A stretch of 64,000 bases of DNA, taken from Xenopus tropicalis (Eukaryota > Chordata > Amphibia > Anura > Pipidae). The translations under genes and the position numbers were made by a program. Below the pieces are notes generated by a model that made no database searches, was not told the DNA's origin, and saw only the letters and a list, made by a program, of their open reading frames with translations. Location of the stretch: the NCBI RefSeq assembly GCF_000004195.4, contig NC_030679.2, forward strand, positions 29,625,712 to 29,689,711. Reading direction: 5' to 3'. Positions 58,244-64,000 of this stretch are shown piece by piece (positions within the stretch are counted from its first letter, which is position 1; every line of letters starts with the position of its first letter).

Positions 58244-58246
58244 CTA

Positions 58247-58479
58247 GTCATTAATGAAACAAGTGCTTCAGTGCATCACACTACATTTTTTTCTTAAATA
58301 TTCTCAATATTTTCTTGCATTGATATCTATTCCCTGGGCCTTATTTACTACAAGAAATGAAGCACTGGGCACAAACATCTTACTATGATGTAGGGGTAAA
58401 GCATGGTGTTTTGACCAATTGACCAATCTTTATGTCCTTTTGAGCACTATGCCTCATTAATGTCTTCTGAACTAGTGTC
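58247..58479. other. Unassigned spacer
   Basis: No gene or repeat recognised. Confidence 0.3.
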
Positions 58480-59050
58480 TATTGGTAGAAACCAGTGTGT
58501 CTGGAAAGACAGGATTATCCAAAGGAAAGCAACAGTCAAATAATCCCAGTCACTAAGGAAAGCCAAGGGAATGAAATACAGTTCCAGTCAAGAAAAATGA
58601 ATGTCAGACCAGGGTAAACTGTGCCAGACTGACAAAACCAGTATCAATCAAGAACATCCAGTTGTCTCCCTGGGGAAAAAATGTTTGTCCAAGCAAGACA
58701 GTATCAGTCAACAAAAGCAAATGTTAATCAAATAAATCCAGTGTGAGTCTGGGGAATGTAGTGTCAGTTAAGGAGAAGGGTAGGATAAGCCAGTGTCAAT
58801 CTAGAGATGTCAGTACTAGTCTTAGGAATCAGTACTAGTTTAACAATGCTTCCATATGCTTAGAAATGCCTCCTTGGAGAAGCTAGTGTCAGTCAAGAAA
58901 TCCATATCCATGAAAAACGTTTTAGCATTTGTCAAGTGAAACCCATATTATTCAAGGGATAGCAATATCTACCAGGTGAAGGCAGAACCAGACTAGGAAA
59001 GCTAGGTTAAAAAAGTGTCTGTCAAAGAGAGTCAAAATTAATCTGGAATT
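58480..59050 (+). repeat. Decayed tandem repeat built on CCAGTGTCAGTCAAGAAA
   Basis: Diverged words recur about every 25-35 bp: CAGTTCCAGTCAAGAAAA, CCAGTATCAATCAAGAAC, CAGTATCAGTCAACAAAA, GTAGTGTCAGTTAAGGAG, CCAGTGTCAATCTAGAG and CTAGTGTCAGTCAAGAAA. The pattern fits an old minisatellite that has diverged beyond simple periodicity. Confidence 0.6.
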
Positions 59051-59269
59051 GGCAGTGCAATATAAAGGATCTTAGCACTGATATTCTTGATGCTAGCTTA
59101 TCCATAGTGACAGTCTTGAGGCTTCAAGGCTTCCACAAGTATGGAATTCATTGTAGTTTAGGTAGGGGAATAAACATGTGGAATCAAACACTGATTTCTG
59201 GGCAGCCTAGGAGCAGTGGTACTTAAAATACATGCCAGGGGTGGCAGGAGTGAGGGAGTGATTGATTAG

Positions 59270-59860
59270 AAATCATGGGGTGGACAGAAGCAAGCAGTAG
59301 AAAAATAGAGGGGTGAGAAAGTAGAAGAGAGGGGGTTTGGGAAAGCATAATAGCAACACGAGAATTAACCAGGGTTAATCATTAATAATTAATAATGAAT
59401 AATAATTAACCAGGGTTAACCAGGGTTAGAATGGAATTACAGAAATAAAATAGTAGAGAAGAGAGAACAGAGGAGGGTAATAGTGGGGGAGCATAGAAAA
59501 AAAGAGAGAAGGGAAATTGAGGAGAGCATTAGAAAAGACAATGAAAGAAGAAAATATGGGAAAAACTGGGAAGCAGAAAGCGACCTGTATGGGGATGAGG
59601 ATGATATAAAGAGAAACAAGCAAGAATAGGTGGGGAAAAAGGTGCAATGAATTTAGAAATTAAATTGGTCATGGAAGAGCAGATGTTAAAGGGAGAGGTG
59701 ATGGGCAGTTGAGAGGATGGTATATTTGAGGGAGCTAAAAGGAAAAATCAGCAGGAGGGAGAAGTAGTTCCAAGTAGACAAAATAGAAGAAAACCATATG
59801 AGATACAAATGAAAGATCAGAAGAGGAAGAAAAGTAAAGCAAAAACATGTTAGAAAATAT
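59270..59860 (+). repeat. Purine-rich tract
   Basis: About 590 bp dominated by G and A on the plus strand (for example GAGAGAAGGGAAATTGAGGAG). A small local repeat ACCAGGGTTA occurs three times between 59368 and 59427. Minus-strand frames here translate to Leu/Phe/Ser-rich strings and are artefacts of composition. Confidence 0.7.
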
Positions 59861-59869
59861 ACATAAAAT

Positions 59870-60660
59870 ATGTATCTATGACAACTTCTGTTATACATAC
59901 TGTACTTATTTTATGTATGGTTATGAACTTGTGCTTTGGGTGTCTTGGGGAAATGGCCATGCCCCTGAGGCACAGGTTTCTACTGATGTTAGGACAGGTA
60001 CAGATTGACCCATTATTGCCCTTTTTTATGTTGTTCTTTCTCTTTCATTAATTCATCCAACTCCATTTCATAAAGCAGCATATGAATTCAGTATGAATGA
60101 TCTATATTTTCTTGCACCAGAGGGCATTGCAATCCACACTATAAATACAAATATCTCTGATCTTGGCATTTCCCACAAGTCCCCCAGTGTCTTTGCATCC
60201 CACAACACTGTAATGTTTCTAACTGTGAAGCCGAATGCTGCTTGTTTGACTGGGACAATGACAGATTATGTGTTTATGCAGCCCATCAGACTTTAAAATT
60301 AAATTGAAATCAAGGCATTTTTCCAATATTAGATAGGATGGATAGACTGGATGAATCAGCTGGAAAACATCCCTGACATAGTTGCAAAAATAAGGCTTAA
60401 AAAATGTCAGAGGGCAAGATTTTGTGTTAAGAGCTGGGAAACTTGGGTTTCTTCCCAGGAAGCCACTTGAAGTATTAACCAAGAGATATTTTGTAATAAT
60501 AATAGCTCATCATGATCAGTAAGTAGGACCTGATGTGCCATGTCTTGTTGCACAAACTGTCTTTATTGTGTGTCAAGCTTCCAATAAAGTTTGGTCAAAA
60601 TGTTAAACAATGTTTCTAAAACACAACTGTCATTGTCCTTGTGTAGATTAGGAATATAGG
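59870..60660. other. Unassigned DNA
   Basis: No gene or repeat recognised. Confidence 0.4.
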
Positions 60661-60663
60661 TCG

Positions 60664-60942
60664 TACAAGTATACGATTATACAAGATACCCATTATTCAG
60701 AAAGTTCCAAATTACAGAAAGGCCATCTCACGTAGACTCCATTTTAACAAAATAATTCTCATTTTATCTCTGTAATAATAAAATAGTACCTTGCACTTGA
60801 TCCCAGTTAAAATATAATTAATCCTTATTGGAGGCAAAACAATCCTATAGGATTTACGTTTGAATTATTTTTTGCAGACTTAAGGCATGGGGATCCAAAT
60901 TATGGAAAGACCCCTTATCCAGAAAACCCCAGGCTCGGAGCC
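60664..60942 (+). mobile_element. TACAGGTAT-family MITE, diverged
   Basis: TACAAGTATACGATTATAC opens a diverged left end; CCCATTATTCAGAAAGTTCC, CTTGATCCCAGTTAAAATAT and CCCCTTATCCAGAAAACCCC are family segments. The final terminus is eroded. Confidence 0.75.
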
Positions 60943-61061
60943 CATGAAAAAGCTGGATTGCCCTCAGCCCAAAACCTTTGTGATCAGTGTTACACGATAT
61001 AGAATAAAGGAGGAGTCAAGAAAAGAGTTAGGTGTTGCATAGAAATTATCCTTTACATTAA

Positions 61062-61465
61062 AGGAACAGTAACACCAAAAAATGAAAGAGATTTAAAGTA
61101 ATAAAAATATAATGTACTGTTGCCCTGCACTGGTGTGTTTGCTATAGTAACACTACTATAATTTATATAATAAGCTGCTGTGTAGCCACGGGGGCAGCCA
61201 TTCAAGCTGGAAAAAAGGAGAAAAGGCCCAGGTTACAAAGCAGATAACAGATAAGTTCTGTAGAACAGATATTTTATCTGTTATCTGCTATGTGCCTGTG
61301 CCTTTTCTCCTTTGAATGGCTGCCTCCATGGCTACATAGCAGCTTATTTATATAAATTATAGTAGACTTTCTGAAGTAAACACACAACTTTTACCAGTGC
61401 AGGGCAGCAGCACATTATATTTTAGTTACTTTTATACACTTTCATTTTTTGGTGTTACTGTTCCT
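61062..61465. mobile_element. T2/Kolobok-like foldback MITE (404 bp)
   Basis: AGGAACAGTAACACCAAAAA and its mirror TTTTTTGGTGTTACTGTTCCT are flanked by TTAA (61058-61061 and 61466-61469). Same family as 30340-30895, with similar long inner arms (GGCAGCCATTCAAGCTGG; GAATGGCTGCC). Confidence 0.9.
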
Positions 61466-61469
61466 TTAA

Positions 61470-62030
61470 GAGAGAAATGTAAAATGATGTCAGCCTTTGC
61501 TGAGATTTCTCTTGCTTCTTAAATGATGATTCATTTTCTCTCCTTAAATATTGTCTCCTCCCCACTAAAGCCCTTTGTCCTTCTCAAACTTAAGCCAAGA
61601 TCTTTAAGAAAATAATTTAAAGGTCTTGGTTACTCATCGCAAAATGGCTTGATATGATTGTGAGGTTGGTCATAACTAAAGGAACTTGAAATAGTACAGA
61701 GCTATTATAGGTAATGCCGACACTTGTAGGGGATTCATTTTCTGTACTCTGTATAAGAACATCATATTACATTTAATCTATGTATTAACCTGATTAGGCT
61801 CAATTATGCAAATACAGTTTTTGAGGTTTGAGTGCTTTAAACTGGCTGGTCAGGAGTAGAATAACTTATATCAGAATATCATATAGAATGACAATAAGAT
61901 ATACAATATGATTCTTTGTAGTTCAGTGTTTTAGTGTCTGTTAAACATCATTATGTTGAGGTCACTTGACTTTGCTTAATTCAGTAGAGATGATGTTCCC
62001 CATAAATAACACAAAATACAGTGCATATTA
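61470..62030. other. Unassigned DNA
   Basis: No gene or repeat recognised. Confidence 0.4.
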
Positions 62031-62038
62031 GATCTGTT

Positions 62039-62319
62039 CAGTGTCGGACTGGCCCACGAGGATACCAGGAAAACTCCCGGTGGGCCCAGGTGTCAGTGGG
62101 CCCTCCTGCTCCTAACCATTTGGCCTGTTTCATGGTCATTCCCTATTTCTGAATTGGAACAAAGAGGAGAAATAGATGGAAGAATAGATGCTGGCATGTA
62201 AATAAAAGAGACTAGGAGAATAAAGAGGTTGAGTGAGGAAAGGGGGGAAAAATAGTTTGGAGAGATAACCCATAGTCTAAGGTTTTCTGGTGGGCCCCTG
62301 GGGTCCCAGTCCAACACTG
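62039..62319. mobile_element. hAT-type MITE, CAGTGTCGGACTGG family
   Basis: Starts CAGTGTCGGACTGGCCCA and ends GGGTCCCAGTCCAACACTG. Flanks GATCTGTT (62031-62038) and TATCTGTT (62320-62327) agree at 7 of 8. GGTGGGCCC occurs near both ends. Confidence 0.9.
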
Positions 62320-62327
62320 TATCTGTT

Positions 62328-63594
62328 CATGGGTATTTCCACCCTTTCTATCCAGGAGAAGCAGAACCTGTGACTGTGATGGTGGTGGTGCAGAAAGTAG
62401 AGGTCCCACAGGGCCCAGACTGTTAACTTGCAATCCAAGAGTTCTGAAGTGCCCAAAAACACAATTTCTTTTTGGGACCATGGCCATTTCTCTGTAATTA
62501 AAGCTGTATTGTGATCATTTCTGTATTTTCAGCCTTCACTTTTTCTTCTGCGAGAACTATTAACTCAAACTATTTCTGTATAATTCAGCATTCTTTAATG
62601 AAAATGAATTCCCAATGCTTTTGGCTCATCATTTTTATTGCTGCGAGTGTGATGTATCAAGGGCTAATAAGCAAGTAGATGCAAAGATATACTGGCAGCT
62701 TCCTTAAAATAATATGTCCTAAAGGAGAAAGGTGTGAATACAAAGCTGACGGAACTGTGTCAGTTTCTTGGAGACAAGGAAGGCAATCAAAGCTAATCAT
62801 TTCCAAGTAATATTTTACTTTTGTATTTTTCCATATTCCTTTCTCCCTTTTTTTTTAAAGAAAGAAAAAGGGTTCGTTGTAGAGAATGTGTAGGGCACAA
62901 TCAGCATAACAAATGTATATCGTCAACACTACCACTTCTATATAAGAGAATGATAACTACAAAGTGTGCCCTAGTGAAACAACACTGACTGAATGAAGGG
63001 AATTCAGTCCCATGAAATCAGAAATGAGTTCCTATGAATTCAGTAAAAAAATGCCTTCCACTTACAAATAACATATGGAGTGTACCCGTATAGGGTATCC
63101 TATGCAAGTGCCTGTGCATTGACTTTAGTTTTGGAACTAGCAGATTTGCAGATTCACATGTTTTCATCTTTCATTTTGTACTCCCTTTTGATGTGGAGCA
63201 TAGGCCCTCTATTCCAGGACTTTGCCACCACTCTGCCCACTCTGGTTTCATGATCTTAGATCATGCTGAAAAATTCTCCTATGCTAGCCTGCTCCTATGT
63301 CACCTACATTTTATTCTTGGGCATTTGTTTTCTTCCTAAACTTTGCTTTTTTATATCAATCTTTGCATATTTCTGAACATATCTCTATTTACACTGCTCC
63401 TTATAGAGACTGATCAGTCACTGCCCTAATGAACTCAAGGTTTGGTTTATAATTACTGGCTTTGTATTTACTGATGATACTTAATTGTGCAAAACATTGG
63501 GCTCCATGCAGGATGTCTTCATTTTGCAGGATAATTTAAACTAGATGGTATACTGGGCAGCATACTGGAACATTATATTCGGCATTGGTAAGTG
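62328..63594. other. Unassigned DNA
   Basis: No gene or repeat recognised. Confidence 0.4.
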
Positions 63595-63597
63595 TAA

Positions 63598-63882
63598 AGG
63601 TCCCCATACACCTTCAGATCCGCTTGCTTGGCAATGTCGCCAAGTGATCGGATCTTCTCCCGATATCCCCCACCTTAGGGTGGGCGATATCGGGAGAATC
63701 CAGGCTACAATGACGTGTATAGACAAAGTTGGTTCGGGGGCCGCATCGGCTCCCCGATCGATATCCGGCTGATTTCAGGGCGGGCAGGCCCGTCGGTAGT
63801 GCCCATACACGGGCCGATTAGCTGCCGAATCGGTCTAAGGGACTGATATTGGCAGCTAGAATCAACCCATGTATGGGGACCT
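63598..63882. mobile_element. MITE with TAA target duplication (Harbinger-like)
   Basis: AGGTCCCCATACACC at the left and CATGTATGGGGACCT at the right, with TAA on both sides (63595-63597 and 63883-63885). A 3-bp TAA duplication suits PIF/Harbinger. The interior is GC-rich with palindromic CCCGATATC/GATATCGGG. Related to 26564-26779. Confidence 0.82.
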
Positions 63883-63885
63883 TAA

Positions 63886-64000
63886 GGCTACGCATTTGGC
63901 CAAGAGCAACTTAAATACAAATTATACACAGTGTTATTCAGTTTTGCCAGAGCTCCAGGCTGTAAGACTAGATGTATTGAGTGATAAGGAAGTAGCAACA
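63886..64000. other. Window end, unassigned
   Basis: Nothing recognised in the last 115 bases. Confidence 0.3.

Noticed and set aside
59426..59898. Minus-strand Leu/Phe/Ser-rich frames resembling membrane proteins
   Set aside because: Produced by the purine-rich plus strand; no start context or domain.

Overview
The window looks like intergenic, repeat-dense DNA from a frog, most likely Xenopus (species not resolved). The basis is the density of short non-autonomous DNA transposons with ends familiar from that genus: TTAA-flanked T2/Kolobok-like elements, several hAT families with 8-bp target duplications, and a TACAGGTAT-ended family. Diverged LINE pieces and an AT-rich background add to this. 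I found no host protein-coding gene. The only host-like candidate is a short CpG-rich segment ending in a good splice donor (about 41220-41365).

The one intact gene-bearing unit is a complete BEL/Pao LTR retrotransposon at 13683-21500. It has two 378-bp LTRs that are identical by eye and one uninterrupted gag-pol frame (ATG at 14446, stop at 20857-20859, 2137 codons). That frame holds a DUF1759-type gag region, zinc knuckles, a protease, reverse transcriptase with YVDD, RNase H, a DDE integrase and a DUF5641-like tail. Identical LTRs plus an intact frame mean a very recent insertion.

Layout: 1-1500, unique DNA and one MITE. 1555-4260, a MITE carrying 47 copies of a 52-bp unit. 5440-6264, a LINE-1/Tx1-like ORF2 tail. 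9900-13055, three hAT MITEs and other repeats. 13683-21500, the BEL/Pao element. 21930-26780, a cluster of MITEs including one expanded by 113-bp repeats. 27900-32560, more MITEs. 32556-34172, the inverted sister of the first 52-bp array (24 units). 34766-38124, MITEs, a nested SINE-like insert and an inverted 113-bp array. 38125-43170, mostly unique. 43170-44000, a LINE fragment abutting a 25-bp minisatellite. 44528-52680, MITEs and a second CR1/L2-like LINE tail. 53759-54298, a 45-bp minisatellite. 54380-55577, a LINE-1/Tx1-like relic. 57237-58243, a hAT MITE and a 501-bp near-perfect palindrome. 58480-59860, a decayed repeat field and a purine-rich tract. 60664-63882, four more MITEs.

The recurring theme is MITEs that host their own internal tandem repeats. 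Two such families (52-bp and 113-bp units) each occur twice here, and both pairs are in inverted orientation. A 45-bp array is followed by a motif resembling the 52-bp unit. All calls rest on reading the sequence by eye; family names come from motif recognition, not a database search.
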